NCBI GenBank assembly: GCA_016783865.1 | Contig: JADHVS010000256.1 | Coordinates: forward strand, 1-6,040 | Length of the DNA stretch: 6,040 nucleotides | Reading direction: 5' to 3' | Origin: Bacteroidales bacterium | GTDB lineage: Bacteria > Bacteroidota > Bacteroidia > Bacteroidales > SM23-62 | In this document: positions 1 to 5,882 of the stretch, in pieces | Position numbering within the stretch: position 1 is the first letter of the stretch | Layout: every line of letters begins with the position of its first letter | Made by a program: the position numbers and the translations under genes | Notes under the pieces: generated by a model | Databases searched by the model: none | Told to the model about the DNA's origin: nothing | Seen by the model: the letters and a program-made list of their open reading frames with translations, nothing else

Positions 1-184
1 TGACTCTCCTCGCAGCAAGCTGCGAGGAATCATCGATCCTTTATATAAATTTTTAATTGCGCTCGCTAACCCCGCAGCAAGCTACGGGGAAACGAGTTTC
101 TGAGTTCGGCGAAGCCAATGCGCTCGCAGGATTCAATTTCTAATAAAAATTAATGACCGTAGTAAAATACTGATTAAGGGAACA
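1..184. repeat. Intergenic region with REP-like palindromic elements
   Basis: No gene is visible here. The region holds two related palindromes. The first (7-28) is a perfect 9-bp stem, TCCTCGCAG and CTGCGAGGA, around a CAAG loop. The second (70-89) has the same CGCAGCAAGCT core and an 8-bp stem with one C.A mismatch (75/84). An AT-rich spacer lies between them, and a 9-mer TGCGCTCGC occurs at 58-66 and 119-127. A further small palindrome, GGC-GAA-GCC, is at 108-116. The region lies downstream of the minus-strand yjbQ-like gene, so the hairpins could also help end that transcript, but neither is followed by a clear U-run. The layout, paired GC-rich palindromes with a shared core in an intergenic space, resembles REP/BIME elements. 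Whether it is repeated elsewhere in the genome cannot be seen here. Confidence 0.6.
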
Positions 185-595
185 TCACTTCCCCGTATCA
201 AATATAGTAACAACAATTTTCCTGACACTGCGCGGGCCGTCAAATTCGCATACAAAAATGTTCTGCCAGGTGGAAAGGCCTATTTGCCCGTCCACGATCG
301 GAATGGTTTCGCCCGGGCCGATAATGCCTGCTTTCAGGTGGGCATCGCCATTGTCATCCTGGGCGTCATGCTCCCATACTCCATGAGGGATTAACTTATT
401 CAGAAGGGTCACCACATCGTTCTGGACCGACTGGTCCCAGTTCTCCTGGATCATGATGGCTGCAGTGGCTCCCTGTACATACACGGAGACCATTCCCTGG
501 TCCACCCCGCTTCCCGATACAATCTTTTTTACCTGGTGGGTGATATCATACAATCCGTTCTGACGGTCGGTGCTGATTTGAATAATGTCCTGCAT
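185..595 (-). CDS. yjbQ: UPF0047/YjbQ family protein
   Basis: This 136-residue protein has the length and pattern of the UPF0047 (YjbQ) family (PF01894), small cytosolic proteins thought to form trimers. Visible signatures are DITHQVKKIV near residues 17-26, ATAAIMIQEN at 43-52, IPHGVWEHD at 69-77, NGDAHLKAGIIGP at 82-94, and LSTWQNIFVCEFDGPR at 107-122, which is the typical end of the family. The biochemical role is not firmly established; E. coli YjbQ has been reported to have weak thiamine-phosphate-synthase-like activity, so no reaction is assigned here. In many members the 40s segment reads H-T/S-T/S-A-A; here it is Q-G-A-T-A-A, so that histidine is absent, while His76 and His86 are kept. 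The ATG at 593-595 has an A-rich upstream stretch and no Shine-Dalgarno sequence. The gene is divergent from the lipase operon and is probably monocistronic in this window. Confidence 0.92.
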   Translation of the reverse strand: MQDIIQISTDRQNGLYDITHQVKKIVSGSGVDQGMVSVYVQGATAAIMIQENWDQSVQNDVVTLLNKLIPHGVWEHDAQDDNGDAHLKAGIIGPGETIPIVDGQIGLSTWQNIFVCEFDGPRSVRKIVVTIFDTGK

Positions 596-609
596 TTTGA
601 TTAATTTCG
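577..609 (+). promoter_or_regulatory. Candidate promoter for the lipase-GSCFA-receptor operon
   Basis: A TTTG at 577-580 is followed after 21 bp by TAATTTCG at 602-609, which matches the Bacteroidota -7 consensus TAnnTTTG except at one position. Spacing is within the range reported for this promoter class. It would start transcription near 616, about 38 nt before the hydrolase ATG. The -33 part lies inside the start of the divergent yjbQ-like gene, so the two promoters would overlap. AT-rich DNA gives chance matches, hence the low confidence. Confidence 0.28.
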
Positions 610-623
610 CATGAGTTTTAGTG

Positions 624-631
624 CAAATTTA
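624..631 (-). promoter_or_regulatory. Candidate Bacteroidota -7 element for the yjbQ-like gene
   Basis: Read on the minus strand this is TAAATTTG, an exact match to the Bacteroidota housekeeping -7 consensus TAnnTTTG. It would place transcription start near 617, giving a leader of about 22 nt before the ATG at 595. No convincing TTTG -33 element is present at the expected distance, so this is a partial promoter match. Confidence 0.4.
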
Positions 632-653
632 ACAAACTTAGTCTTTGACGGGA

Positions 654-1517
654 ATGATACACAGGGAGTACGAGTGGATTTCTGCTGATAACAAAAAGAT
701 TTATGGCCAGTCCTGGCAGCCGGAGGGTGACACCCGCGGGGTCTTAATTATTGTACACGGACTCGGGGAACATTCCGGCAGGTACAAGCGCTGGGCAAGT
801 TTGTTTGCTCAAAATGGCGTGGCTGTGCTGTCCCAGGATATGATCGGGAATGGCAGGTCGGAAGGTAAACATGGACATATCAGGAATTACCAGAAACTGA
901 TCGACCAGGTTGACTTCATTATTTCAAAATCACAGGAATTATTCCCCGGATTGCCGGTCATCCTTTACGGCCACAGCTGGGGAGGAACCCTGGCTGCAAA
1001 CTATGCCATGTCGAAAGATCCCGCACTGCAGGCTGTCATAATCAGTGCTCCCTGGCTGAAGCTGATGGTCAAAATTCCCTGGCACCTTACGTTTCTTTCA
1101 AAAATCTTAACTCCAGTCTTGCCCTCACTGGTTATCAATAACAATGCAAAATCCGGCAACCGGTGTCACGATCCGGTGATCAATGAAGAAGCTAAAATAG
1201 ATCCGCTGATCCACCGTGCCATCTCTCTCCGGATGTTTCAGATCACAATGGAACAGGGACTCTTTGCCATGAAGAATGTGTATAAAATAAATCGTCCGTT
1301 CCTGATCATGCATGGAAGTGGTGATACAACCACCTCCCATTCAGCCAGCGAGGAGATGGCGAGGAATACCAGCCCTTCGACCACGGTTAAGATCTGGGAT
1401 GGTCTGTACCATGAGCTGCACAGCGAGTATGAATACCAGGAAATCTTCAGCTATGTCATGGACTGGCTTTTGCAAATGAAAATCCTTACTCCGGTGCAAG
1501 CCAAAGCAACCACCTGA
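654..1517 (+). CDS. Alpha/beta hydrolase, monoacylglycerol lipase-like
   Basis: This 287-residue protein belongs to the serine aminopeptidase S33/Hydrolase_4 type (PF12146), whose best known members are monoacylglycerol lipases and lysophospholipases that cleave a fatty acid ester. The family hallmarks are in order: HGLGEHSGRY at residues 35-44 (oxyanion region), DMIGNGRSEG at 62-71, nucleophile elbow GHSWGG with Ser108, Asp224 in MHGSGD, and His253 in YHELHSE, giving an intact Ser-Asp-His triad. The elbow has Trp where GHSMGG is more usual. The variable cap lies at about 135-210. No signal peptide is seen, so it is probably cytoplasmic. I chose ATG 654 over the in-frame TTG at 645 because the family N-terminus (a short strand, then SADNKKIYGQSW) starts naturally there. 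The stop overlaps the next gene by one base. The substrate is inferred only at class level; another carboxylester is possible. Confidence 0.9.
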   Translation: MIHREYEWISADNKKIYGQSWQPEGDTRGVLIIVHGLGEHSGRYKRWASLFAQNGVAVLSQDMIGNGRSEGKHGHIRNYQKLIDQVDFIISKSQELFPGLPVILYGHSWGGTLAANYAMSKDPALQAVIISAPWLKLMVKIPWHLTFLSKILTPVLPSLVINNNAKSGNRCHDPVINEEAKIDPLIHRAISLRMFQITMEQGLFAMKNVYKINRPFLIMHGSGDTTTSHSASEEMARNTSPSTTVKIWDGLYHELHSEYEYQEIFSYVMDWLLQMKILTPVQAKATT

Positions 1518-2509
1518 TGGAAAAATTCAGGACAGAAATACAAATCCCTCCTTCTGACAATAAGATCAATCACCAAACAAAAGGGTTGCTGATCGGTTCC
1601 TGCTTTTCAGAAAATATTGGCAAGTTGCTGGTGGAGAATAAGTTCGATGTTGATATCAACCCTACCGGTATCGTATACAATCCCCTGTCCATTGCCACCT
1701 GCCTGACTTCCCTGCTGCAGGAAAAGGAATACCAGCCCTCAGACCTGTTCGAAACCCGGGGCAGGTATGTCAGTTTCGACCACCATGGTCATTTTTCAGA
1801 TCCGGATCCTGATGTATGCCTGAAACGGATAAATACCCGCATTGAAGAGGCCTCGCTCCGGCTTAAAAAAGCAGATTATATAATTCTGACCTTCGGCACT
1901 GCCTGGGTATACCGGCTGGCTGATTCGGGAAAGATCGTTTCCAACAACCACAAATTGCCTGCACGTCATTTTACCCGGGAACTGCTTAAGGTGGATGTGA
2001 TTGTGGCTCATTATCAGGAGCTTATCCGGGAAATAAGGAAATTTAATCCCAAGGTGCGTTTCATATTTACTGTCAGTCCGGTCAGGCATTGGAAAGACGG
2101 CGCACCGCTGAATATGGTCAGCAAATCGACCCTGATCCTGGCCATACATGAATTAGCGGAATTATTTGAATTCTCAGAATATTTCCCGGCCTATGAACTG
2201 GCCATGGACGACCTGAGGGATTACCGCTTTTATGAAGAAGACATGATCCATCCGAATGCACAGATGACATCTTATATCTGGAAGAAATTCTCGGATACAT
2301 ATTTTAGTCCGGATACGCTTAACTTGATAGAAGAACTGGAATCCCTGAACAGGTCCATGAACCATAAACCTTTTCACCCTGGTTCTGAAGAACATCGCCG
2401 GTTTGTCAATAAACAAATCGAATTGTTAAAATTATTACAAAAACAGCACTCCTTCCTGGATTTTACCCCGGAGATAGTATATTTCGAAAATCAAATCTCA
2501 TCTTTTTGA
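1517..2509 (+). CDS. GSCFA family protein (SGNH-like hydrolase)
   Basis: This 330-residue protein is a full-length GSCFA family member (PF08885), a group common in Bacteroidota and distantly related to SGNH/GDSL esterases. The naming motif is at residues 26-32 as IGSCFSE, with Ser28 the likely nucleophile. Further conserved blocks are NPTGIVYNP at 48-56, TFGTAWVY at 125-132, TVSPVRHWKDG at 185-195, and DMIHPN at 242-247, where Asp242 and His245 fit the SGNH D-x-x-H block. No signal peptide or membrane segment is apparent, so it is probably cytoplasmic. Its substrate is unknown; esterase or acyl-transfer chemistry is inferred from the fold family. The ATG shares its A with the TGA of the upstream hydrolase and has no Shine-Dalgarno sequence, which suggests translational coupling and a joint function. 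The receptor gene starts 30 bp after its stop. Confidence 0.93.
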   Translation: MEKFRTEIQIPPSDNKINHQTKGLLIGSCFSENIGKLLVENKFDVDINPTGIVYNPLSIATCLTSLLQEKEYQPSDLFETRGRYVSFDHHGHFSDPDPDVCLKRINTRIEEASLRLKKADYIILTFGTAWVYRLADSGKIVSNNHKLPARHFTRELLKVDVIVAHYQELIREIRKFNPKVRFIFTVSPVRHWKDGAPLNMVSKSTLILAIHELAELFEFSEYFPAYELAMDDLRDYRFYEEDMIHPNAQMTSYIWKKFSDTYFSPDTLNLIEELESLNRSMNHKPFHPGSEEHRRFVNKQIELLKLLQKQHSFLDFTPEIVYFENQISSF

Positions 2510-2539
2510 ACAATTACTGTTTCCATTTGTTAAAGTCGC

Positions 2540-4969
2540 ATGAAACAGATAAAACTCATAATAATAATAATATTATCTATAGGCATAGGATTGGATATTT
2601 CCGCCCAGCAAACAAATGGCATTATTGAGGGAAGGGTATACAATGAAAGCAACAATGAACCAGTACCCTTTGCCAGTGTAGTTATCTGGGGAACAACCAT
2701 TGGATCAGTAAGTGACCTTGATGGTAATTTCCTGTTCACAGGGATCAAGCCCGGTTATGTTGAGCTGAGGATTTCATCCATAGGATTCAAAACCTATGTT
2801 TCAGAGCAGATACCGGTAACCAATGCGAATAAGGTATACATTAATATCCCGCTTAAAGAGGTAACCATTGAAATTGATGAAATAACCATAAAAGCCTCTC
2901 CCTTCAGAAAGAAGGAAGAGAGTCCTGTTTCACTGCAACGCATTGGCATAGAGGAGATCGAAAAGAATCCCGGAGGAAACCGTGACATCTCCAAGGTATT
3001 ACAATCATTCCCTGGCGTGGCTTCCACCGCGGCTTTCCGGAATGACCTGATTGTCCGTGGCGGAGGATCCGGAGAAAATAAATTCTTCCTGGATGGTGTT
3101 GAAATACCTAATATAAACCATTTTGCCACTCAGGGAGCTTCGGGTGGACCGGTGGGCATACTGAACGTGGATTTTATCCGGAGTGTGGATTTCTATTCCG
3201 GAGCATTTCCTGCCAACCGGGGCAACGCCCTCAGTTCGGTTCTTGAATTCAGGCAAATTGACGGCAACCCGGATAAACTCAAATTCCGCGGATCGGTAGG
3301 TGCTACCGACCTGGCTTTTACCTTTGACGGCCCAGTCAGTGAGAACACCACCTACATTGCATCGGTTCGAAGATCTTACCTGCAATTTCTTTTTGCTGCG
3401 CTGGAACTGCCATTTCTCCCAACATACAACGATTTCCAGTTCAAAGTTAAAAGCAGGATAAATGATAAAAACGAAATCACCTTCCTGGGCCTTGGATCGT
3501 ATGATGTATCCAGGTTGAACCTGGAGGCGAATAAAACGGAGGACCAGAAATACATTCTCGGTTACCTTCCCGAAAATAACCAGTGGAGCTATACTTTCGG
3601 AGCTGTGTACAAGCACTACCGCGAAAAGGGATACGATACCTGGGTGGTGAGCAGGAGCCACCTGAACAATGGAGCCTTCAAGTACGCTAATAACATTGAA
3701 ACCGATTCATTGCTGATCCTGGATTACACCTCGGATGAAATTGAGAATAAATTGAGGTATGAGCGCCTTTCAAGGCCGGGTAAAGGGCTGAAGATCAGCT
3801 ATGGAGCCAACCTCGAATATGCGTATTATATGAACAAAACCATTAACCGGTCATTTGAAAATGACAGGCCGGTTACTCTTAATTATAACTCTGAACTTGA
3901 CTTATTCAAGTGGGGTTTATTTGGCCAGGCCAGCCAGGAACTCATGGGCGACCGGCTGGTCCTTTCACTTGGATTGAGAATGGATGCCAACAGTTATTCC
4001 AAAGAAATGAGTAATATGTTCAACCAATTATCTCCCAGGTTTTCACTATCCTGGCTGATGCTTCCCAAATTGTACCTGAACCTGAATGCAGGGCGGTACT
4101 TCCAGCAGCCACCCTATACCATGCTGGGATTCAGGAATAATGACGGGAACCTGGTAAATAAAGAGAATGGATTGAAATACATCCGGAGCGACCACCTGGT
4201 GACAGGCTTTGAATTCATTCCCGATGATAAATCAAAGTTAACACTCGAAGGATTTTACAAATGGTATAACTACTATCCTGTGTCGGTACTGGATGGTGTC
4301 TCCATTGCAAGCAAAGGAGGTGATTTTGGCACTTTCGGTGATGAAAAGGTATTACCTGCTGCCAGAGGAAAGGCTTATGGGATGGAGCTTTTATACCGGA
4401 ACAAGGATCTGTTCGGGTTTAATATCATTACTTCCTATACCCTGGTGAGAAGTGAATCACAGGAAGTGGATTCATTGTTCTCCCCCATCGATAGTTATTT
4501 GCCTACCGCCTGGGATAATGTTCACCTGCTGAATATTACCGCTTTGCGTAAATTTAAAGGGAACTGGCAGGCGGGACTGAAATGGAGATTTGTCGGGGGA
4601 CCTCCCTACACTCCATGGGACGTGGATAAGAGTGCCCGCAGAGCGGCATGGGATGCACAGGGGATCGGGTACCTCGATTATTCGCAATTTAATTCATTGA
4701 GGTTGAACGGCTTCAACCAGCTGGATATACGGGCAGATAAGGAGTTTTATTTCTCAAAATGGACACTGAACATATACCTGGATATCCAGAATGTGCTGAA
4801 CTACAAAGCTGATTCACCCAATAGCCTTTACCGTGTGGAGGATGATAATGGAGATCCGGTAGTTATCAATCCGGCAGATCCTTATGACCAGCAGTTATAC
4901 CAGCTTAAGCTTGTGAAACCGCAAGCAGGAACGATTCTGCCAACCATAGGTATTATTGTTGAATTCTGA
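2540..4969 (+). CDS. TonB-dependent outer-membrane receptor with carboxypeptidase-D-like N-terminal domain
   Basis: This 809-residue protein is a complete TonB-dependent receptor, importing an unknown ligand across the outer membrane using energy from TonB-ExbB-ExbD. A signal peptide covers about residues 1-22 (Ile-rich core, ISA-QQ cleavage). A carboxypeptidase-regulatory-like domain (PF13715 type) spans about 28-107, with the typical G-x-V, PVPFASVVIWGT, SDLDGNFLF and ISSIGFKTY. The plug domain follows at about 113-235, with ISKVLQSFPGV, LIVRGGGSGENKFFLDGVE and FYSGAFPANRGNALSSVLEF. The rest is a beta-barrel rich in alternating aromatic and polar strands, ending in a terminal Phe (GIIVEF), as expected for BAM-dependent insertion. 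It is shorter than typical SusC proteins and no SusD-like gene adjoins it, so glycan uptake is not implied. It probably lies in the same transcript as the two hydrolases. No frameshift is seen. The ligand could be a metal chelate, peptide or other small molecule. Confidence 0.95.
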   Translation: MKQIKLIIIIILSIGIGLDISAQQTNGIIEGRVYNESNNEPVPFASVVIWGTTIGSVSDLDGNFLFTGIKPGYVELRISSIGFKTYVSEQIPVTNANKVYINIPLKEVTIEIDEITIKASPFRKKEESPVSLQRIGIEEIEKNPGGNRDISKVLQSFPGVASTAAFRNDLIVRGGGSGENKFFLDGVEIPNINHFATQGASGGPVGILNVDFIRSVDFYSGAFPANRGNALSSVLEFRQIDGNPDKLKFRGSVGATDLAFTFDGPVSENTTYIASVRRSYLQFLFAALELPFLPTYNDFQFKVKSRINDKNEITFLGLGSYDVSRLNLEANKTEDQKYILGYLPENNQWSYTFGAVYKHYREKGYDTWVVSRSHLNNGAFKYANNIETDSLLILDYTSDEIENKLRYERLSRPGKGLKISYGANLEYAYYMNKTINRSFENDRPVTLNYNSELDLFKWGLFGQASQELMGDRLVLSLGLRMDANSYSKEMSNMFNQLSPRFSLSWLMLPKLYLNLNAGRYFQQPPYTMLGFRNNDGNLVNKENGLKYIRSDHLVTGFEFIPDDKSKLTLEGFYKWYNYYPVSVLDGVSIASKGGDFGTFGDEKVLPAARGKAYGMELLYRNKDLFGFNIITSYTLVRSESQEVDSLFSPIDSYLPTAWDNVHLLNITALRKFKGNWQAGLKWRFVGGPPYTPWDVDKSARRAAWDAQGIGYLDYSQFNSLRLNGFNQLDIRADKEFYFSKWTLNIYLDIQNVLNYKADSPNSLYRVEDDNGDPVVINPADPYDQQLYQLKLVKPQAGTILPTIGIIVEF

Positions 4970-4981
4970 TGAACTCAGAAT
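4963..4981 (+). other. Inverted repeat overlapping the receptor stop codon
   Basis: ATTCTGA (4963-4969) pairs perfectly with TCAGAAT (4975-4981) around a 5-nt loop. The receptor stop TGA is the last three bases of the left arm. The stem is short and AT-rich and has no U-run after it, so it is a weak terminator candidate; it could equally be a regulator-binding palindrome just before the intergenic region. Confidence 0.3.
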
Positions 4982-4991
4982 AATGATTGCT

Positions 4992-5006
4992 CGGCACGCG
5001 CAGGGC
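4992..5006 (+). promoter_or_regulatory. Possible sigma-54 -24/-12 promoter before the lipoprotein gene
   Basis: CGGCACG (4992-4998) matches six of seven positions of the -24 block TGGCACG, and GC at 5005-5006 lies exactly 10 bp after the GG at 4993-4994, the required -24/-12 spacing. The -12 block is GGGC instead of TTGC, which weakens it. Transcription would begin near 5018, about 124 nt before the ATG at 5142. The neighbouring gene at the right edge encodes an NtrC-type DNA-binding domain, which makes such a site plausible. The site overlaps the GC-rich hairpin, so the match may be accidental. Confidence 0.22.
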
Positions 5007-5028
5007 CACAGTCACAACCGCCCTCGCG
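4997..5028 (+). terminator. GC-rich hairpin after the receptor gene
   Basis: CGCG plus AGGGC (4997-5000 and 5002-5006, with C5001 bulged) pairs with GCCCTCGCG (5020-5028), giving nine base pairs around a 13-nt loop. It stands out as a GC-rich island in otherwise AT-rich intergenic DNA. It lies 27 bp after the receptor stop and could end the operon transcript or protect its 3' end. There is no U-run directly after it, so it is not a textbook intrinsic terminator; a degraded repeat element is an alternative. Confidence 0.35.
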
Positions 5029-5080
5029 AATGAAACATTTAACGATTTATGATTTTAGAAATATAAAGAAACTTAATAAC

Positions 5081-5129
5081 CTGCAACTTGCAACCTGTAA
5101 CCTGCAACCCGTAACTTGCAACCTGCAAC
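5081..5129 (+). repeat. Seven tandem copies of a 7-bp YYGYAAC unit
   Basis: Seven heptamers follow one another without gaps: CTGCAAC (5081, 5102, 5123), TTGCAAC (5088, 5116), CTGTAAC (5095) and CCGTAAC (5109). All variation is C/T at positions 1, 2 and 4, while G-x-A-A-C stays fixed. The array ends 12 bp before the lipoprotein ATG, in the place of promoter and leader. Changes in copy number would shift spacing in 7-bp steps. Confidence 0.9.
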
Positions 5130-5141
5130 ATAAACATAATC

Positions 5142-5882
5142 ATGAAAACTAACATACTTATATTCATCACATTATTGATGCTTATCTCCTGTAAATCGTC
5201 AAAAATTGTCATGTACGATGATTATCAATCCATCATCGCCAATGCAGGAAAAGAGGGACCAGCAATAACCCTTGAATTTAAGAAAGGCAAAGAACACAAC
5301 CATCCTTCCTTTGTTCTGTGGGCAGAGGACATGGATGGAAATTATATACAAACATTGTTTATCACAGAATCACTGGGAACAGGTGTTTTTGGTCACGGTG
5401 ACGCTTCCACCGGGAAGTGGATGCCGGGTGAGATCAGGAGGCCTGCAGCGATTCCGTATTGGGCTCACAAACGGGGGATAACAGCCGAAGATGGACTCTA
5501 CATGCCATCCGGCAAAAATCCCGTACCGGATGCCTATACCGGGGCCACTCCTGCAGGAAGCTTTGAGGTAACGACAAGATTTGATGAAGATCCCCCGGCA
5601 AGGTTTAAAATATTGTTCGAGATTAACCAGACCTGGGACTGGAATGAATACTGGACAAACAACAAATACCCGGATGATGATGAATACAAAACATCCTGTC
5701 AGCCGGCCCTGGTATATGCTGCTGAAATTGACCTGAACAACCGGCAGTCATCCTATCCGATGAAGGTTATCGGGCACAGCCATTATTCAGGTAAAACGGG
5801 CGAGTTATTCACGGATTTGAGTACGATAACAACAGCATTAGATATAGGCGAATCAATAACAATTAAAATTCCGAATTTATAA
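5142..5882 (+). CDS. DUF2271-like lipoprotein of unknown function
   Basis: This 246-residue protein starts with a lipoprotein signal peptide: MKTN, a hydrophobic stretch, and lipobox LISC with lipidated Cys17. The residues after the cysteine (KSSK) lack the acidic run of the known Bacteroidota surface-export signals, so a periplasm-facing location is more likely. The mature part resembles DUF2271 proteins: a strand with FVLWAEDMDGNYIQTLFIT (57-75), PYWAHKRG (105-112), and the key DAYTGATPAGSF (130-141) followed by a FKILFEINQTWDWNEYW segment (155-171). His52/His54, His85, His109 and one later Cys are potential ligand-binding residues, without proof. DUF2271 proteins have no settled function and are often found near PepSY-type membrane proteins or iron-uptake genes (recall, not shown here). 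The ATG is supported by the signal peptide; no Shine-Dalgarno sequence precedes it. The gene is separated from the receptor by 172 bp of structured DNA and may have its own promoter. Confidence 0.75.
   Translation: MKTNILIFITLLMLISCKSSKIVMYDDYQSIIANAGKEGPAITLEFKKGKEHNHPSFVLWAEDMDGNYIQTLFITESLGTGVFGHGDASTGKWMPGEIRRPAAIPYWAHKRGITAEDGLYMPSGKNPVPDAYTGATPAGSFEVTTRFDEDPPARFKILFEINQTWDWNEYWTNNKYPDDDEYKTSCQPALVYAAEIDLNNRQSSYPMKVIGHSHYSGKTGELFTDLSTITTALDIGESITIKIPNL

Noticed and set aside
108..121. GG-N10-GC spacing resembling a sigma-54 promoter in the left intergenic region
   Set aside because: The surrounding bases match the consensus poorly and no plus-strand gene follows for over 500 bp. It indicates how easily this spacing arises by chance.
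645..653. Upstream TTG start for the lipase
   Set aside because: It adds only three residues, while the ATG at 654 fits the family N-terminus. The TTG also sits in a region likely to be promoter or leader.
1796..2416. Several 60-117-codon minus-strand frames within the GSCFA gene
   Set aside because: All are opposite strongly conserved GSCFA motifs and show no family features of their own.
3005..3661. 218-codon open frame on the minus strand inside the receptor gene
   Set aside because: It lies wholly within a well supported receptor coding region, has no recognisable domain or promoter, and its composition is that of an antisense shadow.
2540..4969. SusC-type glycan receptor of a polysaccharide utilisation locus
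   Set aside because: There is no SusD-like gene or glycoside hydrolase nearby, and 809 residues is short for SusC; a general TonB-dependent receptor is the safer call.
4983..5033. 16-codon frame between the receptor and the lipoprotein gene
   Set aside because: It has no ribosome binding site or hydrophobic segment and is explained by the GC-rich hairpin; too short to support.
5081..5129. CRISPR array
   Set aside because: The units are 7 bp with no spacers and there are no cas genes; this is a simple tandem repeat.
5272..5481. 69-codon plus-strand frame inside the lipoprotein gene
   Set aside because: It is out of frame within the lipoprotein gene, whose signal peptide and conserved segments run straight through the region.
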